Source: SYOC01 sp964441775 (GTDB lineage: Bacteria; Desulfobacterota; Binatia; Bin18). From it: DNA of 64,000 bases. A model generated the notes under the pieces. That model saw only the letters and a list, made by a program, of their open reading frames with translations. It had not been told where the DNA came from and searched no databases. The stretch's first letter is position 1; each line of letters opens with the position of its first letter. Shown piece by piece: positions 1-8,131 of this stretch. The position numbers and the translations under genes are program-made. The DNA lies in the NCBI GenBank assembly GCA_964441775.1, contig CAYTVL010000004.1, positions 186,001-250,000 on the forward strand, read 5' to 3'.

Positions 1-159
1 CAGAAGTTCGCCAACCCGTTCAAAGCGGCTGAACTTGGTTACATTGACGAAGTCATCATGCCGGCGGACACCAGAGCACGGCTCATCCGTTCTCTGGACA
101 TGTTGCAAAACAAGCGGGAGAAAAACCCGCCGAAAAAACACGGCAACATTCCGCTGTAA
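1..159 (+). CDS. Acyl-CoA carboxylase carboxyltransferase subunit (C-terminal part, cut by window edge)
   Basis: The frame open at the left edge gives the last 52 residues of a carboxyltransferase subunit. Its end, KKHGNIPL, is the usual C-terminus of the PccB/MmdA-type subunits that move CO2 from carboxybiotin onto an acyl-CoA. Only the tail of the second crotonase-fold domain is present, so the substrate (propionyl-, acetyl- or methylcrotonyl-CoA) cannot be read. The biotin carboxylase begins 22 bases downstream on the same strand, followed by the biotin carrier, so this is the first visible gene of an acyl-CoA carboxylase operon. The start lies outside the window. Confidence 0.85.
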   Translation, partial: QKFANPFKAAELGYIDEVIMPADTRARLIRSLDMLQNKREKNPPKKHGNIPL

Positions 160-181
160 TTTGCAGAGCGAAGGCCCGCTT

Positions 182-1672
182 ATGTTCAAACGCATTCTGA
201 TCGCGAACCGAGGAGAGATCGCCGTCCGTGTGATTCGGGCGTGCCGCGAACTTGGCGTCGAAACCGTCGCCGTGTACTCCGACGCCGATCGCACGGCTCT
301 GCACGTGCAATACGCGGATCATGCCGTCCACATTGGACCATCCCCATCCGCCGAGAGTTATTTAGTCATTCCCAAGATCATCGACGCCGCCAAGAAGACC
401 GGCGCGGAAGCGATTCACCCGGGCTACGGTTTTCTCTCGGAACGCGCCCCGTTCGCCCGGGCGTGCAAGGAAGCGGGCCTCGTGTTCATTGGTCCCACGC
501 CGGACGCCATTGAAAGGATGGGCGACAAAGTCACCGCCCGACAGATCATGCAACAAGCCGGAGTGCCGGTCGTGCCTGGCACAGACGTGTTGGGCAGTGA
601 GGACGAAGTGATTGCGGCGGCTGAACGGATTGGCTTCCCGGTGATGTTCAAAGCCTCGGCTGGCGGCGGTGGTAAAGGTATGCGTCTGGTGCGGGGCACA
701 GAGGAAGTGATCTCGGCGCTGCGCGGTGTGCGTTCGGAAGCCAAATCTTCTTTTGGCGATGATCGCATGTACATGGAGAAATTCGTCGAGAAACCTCGCC
801 ACGTTGAAGTGCAAGTGCTGGCCGACAGCTACGGGCATACGATACACCTCTATGAACGTGAATGTTCCCTGCAACGTCGTCATCAAAAAGTCATCGAAGA
901 ATCTCCCTCGATGGCGATCAATGAGGCTGTCCGCGAGCAAATGGGCCAAGTCGCCGTCGCGGCGGCCAAGGCGGTCAATTACGTTGGCGCGGGGACCGTC
1001 GAGTTTCTGGTCGACGCGCATCAGAATTTTTACTTTTTGGAAATGAACACCCGCATCCAGGTCGAACATCCGGTGACGGAACTGGTGACTGGCGTTGATT
1101 TGGTCAAGCTGCAAATTGAGATCGCGGCAGGCGATCATCTCACGCTCCAACAAAAAGATATTCAGCAGCGAGGCTGGGCGGTAGAATGTCGGATCTATGC
1201 GGAAGATCCCGAGCGCGACTTCTTCCCCTCTCCCGGCAAGATTGAGATTTTGCGCACTCCTGGCGGGAACGGCATCCGTGATGATGGCGGCGTGTATGAA
1301 GGATGGGAAGTGCCAATCTACTACGACCCGATGATCTCCAAGCTGTGCGCCTATGGTCGCACGCGCGACGAAGCCATCCAGCGCATGTTGCGGGCGCTGC
1401 AAGAGTACACGATTGAAGGGATTGTCACGAACATTCCATTTCATCGCTGGGCGCTCACGCATCCACGGTTCCTGGCCGGCGATTTGGACACTGGGTTTAT
1501 TCCGCAAGAATTCCACGGCCTCCCGAGTGAAGAAGACGAGTTGCACCAAGACGTGCTCTTAGCGGCGGCGGCCCTGGCCGCGTATCACAGGGATCAGGCT
1601 ATTGCCCGCGCCCTCCCACAAGCCGGGAGCAAGGCTGGCATGTCGGCGTGGCGGTCGAGCGGGTGGCGGTAG
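182..1672 (+). CDS. accC: Acetyl/propionyl-CoA carboxylase, biotin carboxylase subunit
   Basis: This 496-residue protein carboxylates biotin on the carrier protein using ATP and bicarbonate. The start at 182 gives the classic N-terminus MFKRILIANRGEIAVRV; the frame is open further upstream but that part overlaps the carboxyltransferase and is not conserved. The biotin carboxylase N-domain covers about residues 1-110. The ATP-grasp domain follows, with the glycine-rich loop KASAGGGGKGM at 157-167, YERECSLQRRHQK at 224-236 and the catalytic EMNTRIQVEHPVTE at 287-300. The C-terminal biotin carboxylase domain then runs to about 450. Length is normal for a stand-alone subunit, and the carrier is a separate gene 64 bases downstream. 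Confidence 0.95.
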   Translation: MFKRILIANRGEIAVRVIRACRELGVETVAVYSDADRTALHVQYADHAVHIGPSPSAESYLVIPKIIDAAKKTGAEAIHPGYGFLSERAPFARACKEAGLVFIGPTPDAIERMGDKVTARQIMQQAGVPVVPGTDVLGSEDEVIAAAERIGFPVMFKASAGGGGKGMRLVRGTEEVISALRGVRSEAKSSFGDDRMYMEKFVEKPRHVEVQVLADSYGHTIHLYERECSLQRRHQKVIEESPSMAINEAVREQMGQVAVAAAKAVNYVGAGTVEFLVDAHQNFYFLEMNTRIQVEHPVTELVTGVDLVKLQIEIAAGDHLTLQQKDIQQRGWAVECRIYAEDPERDFFPSPGKIEILRTPGGNGIRDDGGVYEGWEVPIYYDPMISKLCAYGRTRDEAIQRMLRALQEYTIEGIVTNIPFHRWALTHPRFLAGDLDTGFIPQEFHGLPSEEDELHQDVLLAAAALAAYHRDQAIARALPQAGSKAGMSAWRSSGWR

Positions 1673-1702
1673 TAGAGCGATCAGTTGTGAACCCGGATGC
1701 TT

Positions 1703-1733
1703 TGAACCTTGAACGTTGAACTTGGAACTTAAA
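1703..1733. repeat. Short degenerate repeat between accC and the carrier gene
   Basis: The gap between the biotin carboxylase and its carrier holds a run of units of the form TTGAACNTTGAAC, ending in CTTGGAACTT just before the carrier start. The same family recurs at 47409-47436 and inside ATPase gene C at 30822-30855. It is not an obvious ribosome binding site and looks like a dispersed filler repeat. Confidence 0.55.
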
Positions 1734-1736
1734 CGT

Positions 1737-2243
1737 ATGGCCTATATCGCAACACTCGGCGAGCAAACCCACAGAATTGAAGTCCAGGAACTGGAAGAGG
1801 ATCACCTCTACCGGATCACCATCGACGGGAAGGCTCTGACGGTTGACGGTCGTAAACTGACCGCACACATGTATTCCCTCCTAGTTGAGAACCAGTCGTT
1901 CACGGTCGATGTCACCACGAAGGACGACAACTATACGGTCGCCAGTGCGGGAAAAAGTTTCCAGCTTCGCGTGTTGGACGAGCGCCGCGCCGCGCGCCCC
2001 GGCGAAGGCAGCGGCGCGGGCCGTGCGGGCGGTAAAGAGATTCGCTCCTTCATGCCCGGCAAAGTCGTGGAGGTGCTGGTGGCTGTCGGGGATGAGGTCA
2101 GCAAAGATCAAGGCGTACTGATTGTAGAAGCCATGAAGATGGAAAACGAAGTTCGCGCCGCCGCCGATGGCAAGGTCAAAGAAATCCGTGTGTCTCCAGG
2201 ACAAGCCGTGGAATCCGGCGAACTGCTGGTGTTGTTGGAGTAG
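1737..2243 (+). CDS. Biotin carboxyl carrier protein of acyl-CoA carboxylase
   Basis: This is a 168-residue biotin carrier. Residues 1-85 form a non-catalytic linking domain, an Ala/Gly/Arg-rich hinge spans about 86-102, and a biotinyl/lipoyl domain fills the rest. The biotinylation motif EAMKMEN places the modified lysine at K134. The start at 1737 (MAYIATLGEQ) is preferred over an ATG at 1716, because the extra residues come from the upstream repeat and are not conserved. The protein shuttles carboxyl groups between the biotin carboxylase upstream and the carboxyltransferase at the window edge, so the three genes form a complete acyl-CoA carboxylase. Confidence 0.93.
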   Translation: MAYIATLGEQTHRIEVQELEEDHLYRITIDGKALTVDGRKLTAHMYSLLVENQSFTVDVTTKDDNYTVASAGKSFQLRVLDERRAARPGEGSGAGRAGGKEIRSFMPGKVVEVLVAVGDEVSKDQGVLIVEAMKMENEVRAAADGKVKEIRVSPGQAVESGELLVLLE

Positions 2244-2260
2244 CGCTCGACGCGCAGGCC

Positions 2261-3919
2261 ATGGAAGACTTCTCTCCCGCCGTACAACAACGCCTTGCTC
2301 CTTTCTTTACCAATTTGACAGAGCCGATTTTTGGGCTCAAGTTGCCGCAAGAAGTGGCCGGAGCCCTCTTCTCGCGCTACAGCCGTTCCAGCAAAAGCCT
2401 GCGGCAAATTTTCCTGGATGAATTTCTTGACAATGCTGACTTGTTGATTCAGCACTTGCCGGGAAGTCAGACTGCCGCCGACGCCTCCAGCGAAGCACTC
2501 CGTAAAGCCCGCGAATTTTATGACCGCGTGTTGATCGGCTACGGAGATGATTCCGTCGCCCAACTCGGCGGGGCGCACATCGCTTGCGAACAGGTCTCGA
2601 ACGTGGCGGCGAAACTCTTGGAAGATGCGCGCATCGGCATCGCGCCGCTGGAAAAATCGACGCGTTACGTGCGTTTCGATCAAAAAGGGCAAGACGGAGA
2701 TTTTCTCTTTTACAAAGAACCGAAGATCATGGCGTCAGTGCATCGCGACGAATATCTCTCGGTGATGCGCTTGTTGTTCTCCACCTACGCCGCGCAGATG
2801 GAGCCGATGATCGCCTTTGTCCGCAATAGCCTCCCGATCGACGCCGTCGAGTGGAAGCATCCGCAAACCGGCGAGCCGCTGATCTACAAAGAAGCGTCCA
2901 AAGATGAACAATTGCGGCGCTGGGCGGATACTGCCTATCGCTCCACCGTACGCGCGCAGGCGTGTGACATTCTCCGCTCCTATTTACCGGCAGCCACTTT
3001 GACCAATGTCGGCCTCTTCGGCGTCGGCCAGGCGTTCGAGCATCTTCTTAACAAATTATACTCACACCTTTTGACTGAAGCCCAAGACATTGCCTCTGGC
3101 ATACACACATCGCTCAATCAGCTCATTCCCTCTTTCGTCAAACGCGCCCGCCGGAGCGATTACCTGGCGGATACCTGGGCAGCGACGCGGGCGCTCGCCA
3201 AGCAGTTGGTAGAGCAAACGCCCCGGGCTCCGAGTCAAGCCGTGACGCTTGTTGACTACGATGCTGACGCGGAAGAAAAAATCCTGGCTGCAATTCTGTA
3301 CCCACACCTGCACCACCCCTTGCCACAGTTGCGAAGCGCGATTGCTGCGATGCCAGCGGAACAACGTCAACAAATTTTCCACGAGTATATACAACGGAGA
3401 CGCCATCGGCGCGACAAGCTGGGGCGCGCACTGGAGAACAGTTATTACACGTTTGACCTGGTGGGAAACCTGGGACTGTATCGTGATCTGCACCGTCACC
3501 GGCTTCTAACGCAAGAGCGACAGGATTTTACGACCGTCCACGGCTACGACACGCCTGAAGAACTAGAGGCAGCAGGCTTCAAGAGCGACTTCACTCGCTG
3601 CATGGAAGCGGCGGATCAACTGTATCGCTGTCTTGTTCAGGACCTGCCGCACGAAGCGCAGTATGTCGTGCCTTTCGCTTATCGCATTCGCTGGTACATG
3701 AAGATGAATTTGCGCGAAGCCGTGCATATCGGCGAGCTGCGCACCATGCCCCAAGGGCATCCGGATTATCGTCTGCTCGTGCAAGAGATGTGGCGGCAGC
3801 TCGCCGCCGTGCATCCGATGTTGGCGGGCTGCGCCCAGTTCATCGATTGGCAGACATATCGCTTAGGTCGGCTTCAATCGGAAATGCGTAGCGAGTATAA
3901 ACGGGACACACGCGGCTGA
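2261..3919 (+). CDS. ThyX-family (FAD-dependent thymidylate synthase-like) protein, long form
   Basis: The 552-residue product is roughly twice the length of ordinary ThyX. The first half carries SRYSRSSKSLR (about 38-48), YGDDSVAQLGGAHIACE (about 94-110) and STRYVRF (133-139), patterns typical of the ThyX fold. The second half has a ThyX-like RDLHRHR at about 407-413, reminiscent of the flavin/dUMP-binding RHR signature. This suggests an internal duplication with only the second copy keeping the RHR-like motif. The gene starts 17 bases after the biotin carrier and is probably co-transcribed with it. Whether it makes dTMP is uncertain, since the full RHRxxSxNExSxR signature is not present. 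The family assignment is from recognised motifs; the function is inferred. Confidence 0.7.
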   Translation: MEDFSPAVQQRLAPFFTNLTEPIFGLKLPQEVAGALFSRYSRSSKSLRQIFLDEFLDNADLLIQHLPGSQTAADASSEALRKAREFYDRVLIGYGDDSVAQLGGAHIACEQVSNVAAKLLEDARIGIAPLEKSTRYVRFDQKGQDGDFLFYKEPKIMASVHRDEYLSVMRLLFSTYAAQMEPMIAFVRNSLPIDAVEWKHPQTGEPLIYKEASKDEQLRRWADTAYRSTVRAQACDILRSYLPAATLTNVGLFGVGQAFEHLLNKLYSHLLTEAQDIASGIHTSLNQLIPSFVKRARRSDYLADTWAATRALAKQLVEQTPRAPSQAVTLVDYDADAEEKILAAILYPHLHHPLPQLRSAIAAMPAEQRQQIFHEYIQRRRHRRDKLGRALENSYYTFDLVGNLGLYRDLHRHRLLTQERQDFTTVHGYDTPEELEAAGFKSDFTRCMEAADQLYRCLVQDLPHEAQYVVPFAYRIRWYMKMNLREAVHIGELRTMPQGHPDYRLLVQEMWRQLAAVHPMLAGCAQFIDWQTYRLGRLQSEMRSEYKRDTRG

Positions 3920-3930
3920 AGCTCACCATT

Positions 3931-4293
3931 TCATTTCAGAGGAATCGCCGGCAAGCGTTTGAGCGTGCGATTCGCTGGGTCGACCAGGATACCGACCGAC
4001 TCCAGCGCAGTCACCCCGAGGAGTGGCTCCGCGTCATCAGGTCCAAAGATCACTCGACCAGCGGTCACTTCACCCATAAACTCAATTTGAACTAACCCAA
4101 ACTCATACTCATGTAGGCCGCCATCCGCTAACTCGTACACGGTCTTGCCCGCCGGTTGAACACCGATTTTCTTCAGCTCGCTTGCGGGGGCCAGAGAATC
4201 CGTCGCTCCGGTATCAACGAGAAAGTCAGCCTCGTATGCTCCGCCGGTCGGTCCTAAATTCTTGAGAGCAACGGTCACATGCGTCAAGTCCAT
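3931..4293 (-). CDS. Retropepsin-like (clan AA) aspartic protease-like protein
   Basis: This small 120-residue protein has the single-domain retropepsin pattern. The catalytic motif FLVDTGATDS lies near residues 24-33, and the hydrophobic-hydrophobic-Gly motif LLGVTALESVGI lies near the C-terminus. Such proteins work as homodimers, each chain supplying one Asp. There is no signal peptide. It converges with the ThyX-like gene (11 bases between stops) and stands alone upstream of ATPase A's stop. A second member of the family is at 55946-56326. Its substrate is unknown. Confidence 0.8.
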   Translation of the reverse strand: MDLTHVTVALKNLGPTGGAYEADFLVDTGATDSLAPASELKKIGVQPAGKTVYELADGGLHEYEFGLVQIEFMGEVTAGRVIFGPDDAEPLLGVTALESVGILVDPANRTLKRLPAIPLK

Positions 4294-4362
4294 AGCGACG
4301 GTCCTTCCTCTTTACTCTCACATGATGTGATGTGTTTGCGGAACGAAATCATGAGCATCCCC

Positions 4363-7300
4363 TTATGATAGCTCGTCTAACAACATTTTCGCCTCTTGCA
4401 AATCTTTCGTATCAAAGCCCTCTGTAAACCAGTTGTACACATTCGACAGCAAGTCGTGAGCTTCGGCTTTCTTGCCTTGCTGTTGCCATAGACGCGCCAG
4501 GCTCATTGCCGCTCGCAGCTCCAGCGATTTAGCCTGTTGCTTTTGTGCAATCTCAATGGCCTTGAGGAAACAGGCCTCCGCTTCGCCTTGGGCATCGGTT
4601 TCTATTTTTGATTTTTGACCTTTGCCATTTGCCTTTTGACTTTTCTGCTGAAGCGTCAGCTCGCCTTTGAGTCGATACAGCTCGGCTTCGTAGAAATACC
4701 CGCCAGTTTTCTCTACCGCAACCAGCGCCTCTGCTAGGGTGCTCAGCCCATCGTGCGTATGACCTACTCTGCCATACGCTTCGGCCAACAGAGCAAGAAA
4801 GTACGACCGGGCGTATTCTGCCCCTGTGGCTTGCCAATCGGCTAAACCTTGGTGAACTTGCTTAATTCCTTCTTCTATCTGTCCTTGCTGGATCAAGGCC
4901 ACCCCCCGATGCGCAATGCCCAACGCCAAAAGGTGAGTAAACCCGTGTTCAGTGGAAAGCTCCATCATTGTTTCTGCCCGCTCTTGGGCTGTTTGCCCCT
5001 CTCTGCGGAACTCATGAAACGGGGCAGCAGCGCTAAGGACGAAAACGAGACTATAGGGATGGGAGAGTTTATGGGCCAAGGTAAACGCTTCGTTCATTCT
5101 CCTAAGGGCTTGGTCAGGATAGCCAAGATACCATAGGACCCAAGCTATCTGAGAGTGGAAAGTTACCTCAGGGTGTACGGAAGGGAGAGCTTGGGAAGAG
5201 TGGTACTGAGAATGATAGGCAGCAAGTCCTTGCTCGAAATGTGCTCGCGCGAGGTTAAATTCTCCCAACCAGAACAAAGGCACTCCTAATGAATAGTGAG
5301 CAGGTAAGAAGAAGGCTGGGTCTTGTACGCTTTGAGCCAGTCGGAGCATTTGTTCTCCCAGTTTACGGGCCGTCTGTAATTCTCCTCGCACGGTATAAAA
5401 TACTCGTAAACCTAACATCACAGGGAAAATCTGCGGGGTTTCTCCCACTTGTTGACACAGCTCGCGTGCCCGGGCATAGGCATTTCCCGTTTCTAGAGAT
5501 CCCCAGCCTTTGATAATCATGAGTGCATTGCCGAGGGTGAGCTGTAGGGCAATTTCTTGCTGCGCATGCTTAGGGGTATCCGGAAGTGTCTTTAGCAGCC
5601 CCAACCCTGTCGTGAAGTATCTGATTGCCTCCACATTGGCTGAGCGCTGGGTGGCTCGCTCCCCGGCTTTTTGCCAATAGGGAATAGCCTGCTCGGCGAG
5701 CCCCGCTTCGGTGTAATGATGGGCCAGCAGTTCTGGTTGCGCCTCTTTGGTGTCTGAAAACTGTGCTTCTAACACTTGGGCAATTTGCTGATGCAGTTGC
5801 TGCCTTCTGCTCTTCAATAACGATTGGTAGGCCGTGTCCTGAATCAGCGCGTGCTTGAAGAGATAGGTTGCTTGCGGAAGCAGTCCACGTTGATACACCA
5901 GCTCTGCTGCAACTAACTGCTTGAGCCCTTGCTGCAAGCTGCTCTCATCTTGGTTGGCGACGACGTGAAGGAGTTCGTAGCTGAACTCTCGCCCCAGGGT
6001 TGCGCCTAATTGGGCAATCTCTTTAGCAGGACCCAATCTATCGAGCCGGGCCATCAAGGCGTCTTGTAGAGTAGAAGGAACGCCCAATTGAACCGAAGAC
6101 AAATTCGACCGTTCCCCGATCCCCGTTGCCCGTTCCCCAACGGTCTCCACCACAGTCTTGGTCAACTCTTCCACAAACAACGGCACGCCGTCGGTCTTGG
6201 CTACCACGGCCTCAATAAGGACATCGGAGAGTGCAGCTTGTGCTTCGACAGGCTCAGCACGAACGGGTAAATTCTCTAGGTCTGATTCCAATTCCGTTCG
6301 CCCTGAGCTTGTCGAAGGGCGTAGCATTTGTCCGCTAACGCACCTCACCATTTCCCACGCCTGCGACCGTCCCAAACGATTCAGCATGAGCTGCGTAAAG
6401 TACGAACGCGAGCCCCAGGGCGAGGTGAATTCGGGGCGGCTGGTCAATATCGTCAACAGTCGCGCCGTAGGTGCTTGATCCAGAAAAAGTGTGAGCACCT
6501 CCAGCGTCGAGGGATCGGCCCAGTGCAGGTCTTCCCAAACCGTGTAGACAGGTCGCTGTTCTGCCTCTTCGATTAGCCATGCTACTAAAGCGGCCTGCGT
6601 TTTCTCTTTCTGCTTCTGCGGGCTCAGCGTAATTGGCGAGCAGCCTTCGGGATACGGCAGTGATAACAGAACCGCCAACAAGGGGAATGTATCCGCCTGA
6701 GGAAAGTGATAACGGCTCAGCGTGAGCTGGAGTTTCTCCAACTTCGTTGTCGGCGTATCTTCGCGGGCAAACTGGAGCAAGCGTTGCAAATGGTCGATGA
6801 TCGGATACAAGGCGCCGTTCTGGTGATAGGGTGAACAGTGAAACTCAATGCGGGTGGCACCTTCGGCGTTGACGCGCTCTTTTAGCTCCTGCACTAGCCG
6901 AGACTTGCCAATGCCTGACTCACCATTCAAGAGCACCACTTGGCCGGAGCCCGCTTTGGCCTGCGCCCACCGTTGGTGCAAAACACTGAGTTCTTCTCCG
7001 CGCCCGACCAATGGGGTCAACCCTGCGTTGACTATCGCTTCAAAACGGCTCTGGGCTGCGCCCTCCCCCACGACCCGATATACCGACACGGGAGTGGAAA
7101 GACCTTTCAGTTCCTGCGGTCCCAAGTCCTGGCACTCAAACAAGCCCGGCACGAGATGCTGCGTGGCGGCGCTGATCACCACCGTATCGGGCCCCGCCAA
7201 CCCTTGCAGCCGCGCTGCGAGATTCGGCGTTTCGCCCAATGCCAGCAGCTCCCGCTTCTCGCCGCTGCCGATTTCACCGATGACCACGAGCCCGGTGTGG

Positions 7301-7932
7301 ATGCCGATGCGCACTGGAAGTGCATCCGAGCCGCGACCATGCGGGAGCGGTGCACGGGCCGCTTGCTGACGCGCGCGGCTCTGCAAGGCCTGAATAATCT
7401 CCAGCGCCGCGCGCACCGCCCGCTGTGCATCGTCTTCATGGGCGATGGGATAGCCGAAGTAGACCAGCAACCCATCGCCGAGATGTTGGGGCACGAAGCC
7501 GTCATAGCGTTGAATCACCGCATCGCAGGTCTGGTGATATGCTTGCACGACCGCGTGATAGTCTTCAGGATCGAGTTGTTCCGACAACGCCGTGGAGCCC
7601 ACCAGGTCACAGAACAGCACCGTTAACTGACGACGCTCCGCAGACGGGTGTTGGGTGCTGGGTGTTAGGCGTTGGGGAGGAGCAACTTTTGCTTTTTGAT
7701 TTTTCTGAAATTCAGACTCTAGACTCTGGACACTAGACGCTAAACTGCCTTTCCAGATCAACACCTTCTCGTCTTCATCTATGGCAAGGCGTTTGGCGTC
7801 AATGATTTCTGCCGTAAGGTCCGCAAGATAATCGTCGTCAAGGGCAAACCGACGCTTGAGCGCGCGATACGTTACCCGTCCTTCGCGCTGTAGCAACTCT
7901 ATCATCTGCGCAAGCACTTCATCGAAGGTCAC
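4363..7932 (-). CDS. Signalling ATPase A: class III nucleotidyl cyclase + AAA/STAND ATPase + TPR
   Basis: This is a 1189-residue cytoplasmic signalling protein that starts at a GTG (7932) with an AGGGGAG ribosome site. Residues 1-62 form a small conserved helical domain. After a repeat-derived linker (63-99) comes a class III cyclase domain (about 100-290) with both metal aspartates (D109 in FCDLVGST, D153 in HLGDG) and the N237/R241 transition-state pair, so it could be active. An ATPase domain follows with Walker A GESGIGKS at 337-344 and an EDLHWADPS segment. The rest is TPR repeats ending in YNWFTEGFDTKDLQEAK. Three repeat elements are read in frame: PLPHGRGSD (195-203), an inverted repeat near 537-564, and a Lys-rich spacer near the C-terminus. 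It is closest to ATPase D. Confidence 0.88.
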   Translation of the reverse strand: MTFDEVLAQMIELLQREGRVTYRALKRRFALDDDYLADLTAEIIDAKRLAIDEDEKVLIWKGSLASSVQSLESEFQKNQKAKVAPPQRLTPSTQHPSAERRQLTVLFCDLVGSTALSEQLDPEDYHAVVQAYHQTCDAVIQRYDGFVPQHLGDGLLVYFGYPIAHEDDAQRAVRAALEIIQALQSRARQQAARAPLPHGRGSDALPVRIGIHTGLVVIGEIGSGEKRELLALGETPNLAARLQGLAGPDTVVISAATQHLVPGLFECQDLGPQELKGLSTPVSVYRVVGEGAAQSRFEAIVNAGLTPLVGRGEELSVLHQRWAQAKAGSGQVVLLNGESGIGKSRLVQELKERVNAEGATRIEFHCSPYHQNGALYPIIDHLQRLLQFAREDTPTTKLEKLQLTLSRYHFPQADTFPLLAVLLSLPYPEGCSPITLSPQKQKEKTQAALVAWLIEEAEQRPVYTVWEDLHWADPSTLEVLTLFLDQAPTARLLTILTSRPEFTSPWGSRSYFTQLMLNRLGRSQAWEMVRCVSGQMLRPSTSSGRTELESDLENLPVRAEPVEAQAALSDVLIEAVVAKTDGVPLFVEELTKTVVETVGERATGIGERSNLSSVQLGVPSTLQDALMARLDRLGPAKEIAQLGATLGREFSYELLHVVANQDESSLQQGLKQLVAAELVYQRGLLPQATYLFKHALIQDTAYQSLLKSRRQQLHQQIAQVLEAQFSDTKEAQPELLAHHYTEAGLAEQAIPYWQKAGERATQRSANVEAIRYFTTGLGLLKTLPDTPKHAQQEIALQLTLGNALMIIKGWGSLETGNAYARARELCQQVGETPQIFPVMLGLRVFYTVRGELQTARKLGEQMLRLAQSVQDPAFFLPAHYSLGVPLFWLGEFNLARAHFEQGLAAYHSQYHSSQALPSVHPEVTFHSQIAWVLWYLGYPDQALRRMNEAFTLAHKLSHPYSLVFVLSAAAPFHEFRREGQTAQERAETMMELSTEHGFTHLLALGIAHRGVALIQQGQIEEGIKQVHQGLADWQATGAEYARSYFLALLAEAYGRVGHTHDGLSTLAEALVAVEKTGGYFYEAELYRLKGELTLQQKSQKANGKGQKSKIETDAQGEAEACFLKAIEIAQKQQAKSLELRAAMSLARLWQQQGKKAEAHDLLSNVYNWFTEGFDTKDLQEAKMLLDELS
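4601..4645. repeat. Lys-rich coding repeat in gene A
   Basis: This A/T-biased stretch, built of variations on CAAAAATCAAAAGGCAAA (gene strand), encodes KSQKANGKGQKSK just before the last TPR. The same position carries a similar spacer in B (24412-24453), D (51941-52010) and E (62053-62127). Confidence 0.6.
6242..6323. repeat. In-frame inverted repeat inside gene A
   Basis: Two copies of a 25-base element lie in inverted orientation: GCTTCGACAGGCTCAGCACG.. at 6242-6266 and its near-complement ending ..GAGCTTGTCGAAGG at 6294-6318, separated by 27 bases. They match at 22 of 25 positions. On the coding strand they are translated as RPSTSSGRTE and RAEPVEAQ. Paralog D runs straight through this region without the extra residues, so the element looks inserted. 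The core TTCGACAAGCTCAGG recurs at 45135-45152. Confidence 0.75.
7322..7355. repeat. In-frame GC-rich repeat in the cyclase domain of gene A
   Basis: The element around CCGCGACCATGCGGGAGCGG is translated on the minus strand as PLPHGRGSD, between the cyclase helix ending LQSRARQQ and the strand VRIGIHTG. Paralog D has an unrelated loop at this point. The peptide is one that recurs in unrelated bacterial proteins through a dispersed palindromic repeat (recalled, not searched). Confidence 0.6.
7691..7744. repeat. Degenerate CTAGACTCTGGACA-type repeat in linker of gene A
   Basis: This stretch joins an A/T-rich part (CTTTTTGATTTTTC) to tandem 8-base units of the form CTAGACTC. It codes for the linker SSVQSLESEFQKNQKAK between the N-terminal domain and the cyclase. 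The same repeat type fills the linkers of genes C and D. Confidence 0.6.
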
Positions 7933-7984
7933 GTCAGTCTCCCCTTATGACCCTAGTAGTTCATCGAATGAAGTTTGATAGACC

Positions 7985-8076
7985 TGTCATTCTGAGGCCG
8001 CAGACCGAAGAATCTCCTGAGAGGTCCCTCCCCTGCGAGATTCTTCGCCTCCACTCCGCTTCGGCTCAGAATGACA
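7985..8076. repeat. 92-bp intergenic hairpin repeat
   Basis: TGTCATTCTGAG (7985-7996) pairs perfectly with CTCAGAATGACA (8065-8076), and inside it CGAAGAATCTC (8006-8016) pairs perfectly with GAGATTCTTCG (8037-8047). It sits between the gspE-like stop and the start of gene A. The type (CATTCTGAG...GAAGAATCT) is a dispersed intergenic palindrome known from several bacterial groups. It could end gspE transcription, but no T-run follows. Confidence 0.8.
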
Positions 8077-8131
8077 CCCCTCATTAATCCTGCAGCGAGC
8101 GGGCTCTCCGCTCTACGCTCAGAACCAACAC

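Noticed and set aside
362..1549. Long open frame (395 codons) on the minus strand across accC
   Set aside because: It is a shadow of accC; it has no ribosome site or recognisable domain, and the plus strand encodes a complete known enzyme.
1620..1736. Possible frameshift at the end of accC
   Set aside because: The end SAWRSSGWR resembles normal biotin carboxylase tails; length is normal, and no clear continuation lies in other frames.
4294..4362. Promoter or RNA gene in the 69-bp gap before gene A's stop
   Set aside because: Only a short CACATGATGTG palindrome is seen; nothing further can be supported.
7322..7355. Insertion sequence or transposase remains linked to the repeats in the signalling genes
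   Set aside because: No transposase-like frame, terminal inverted repeat pair or target duplication is visible anywhere in the window; the elements are short palindromes without coding capacity of their own.
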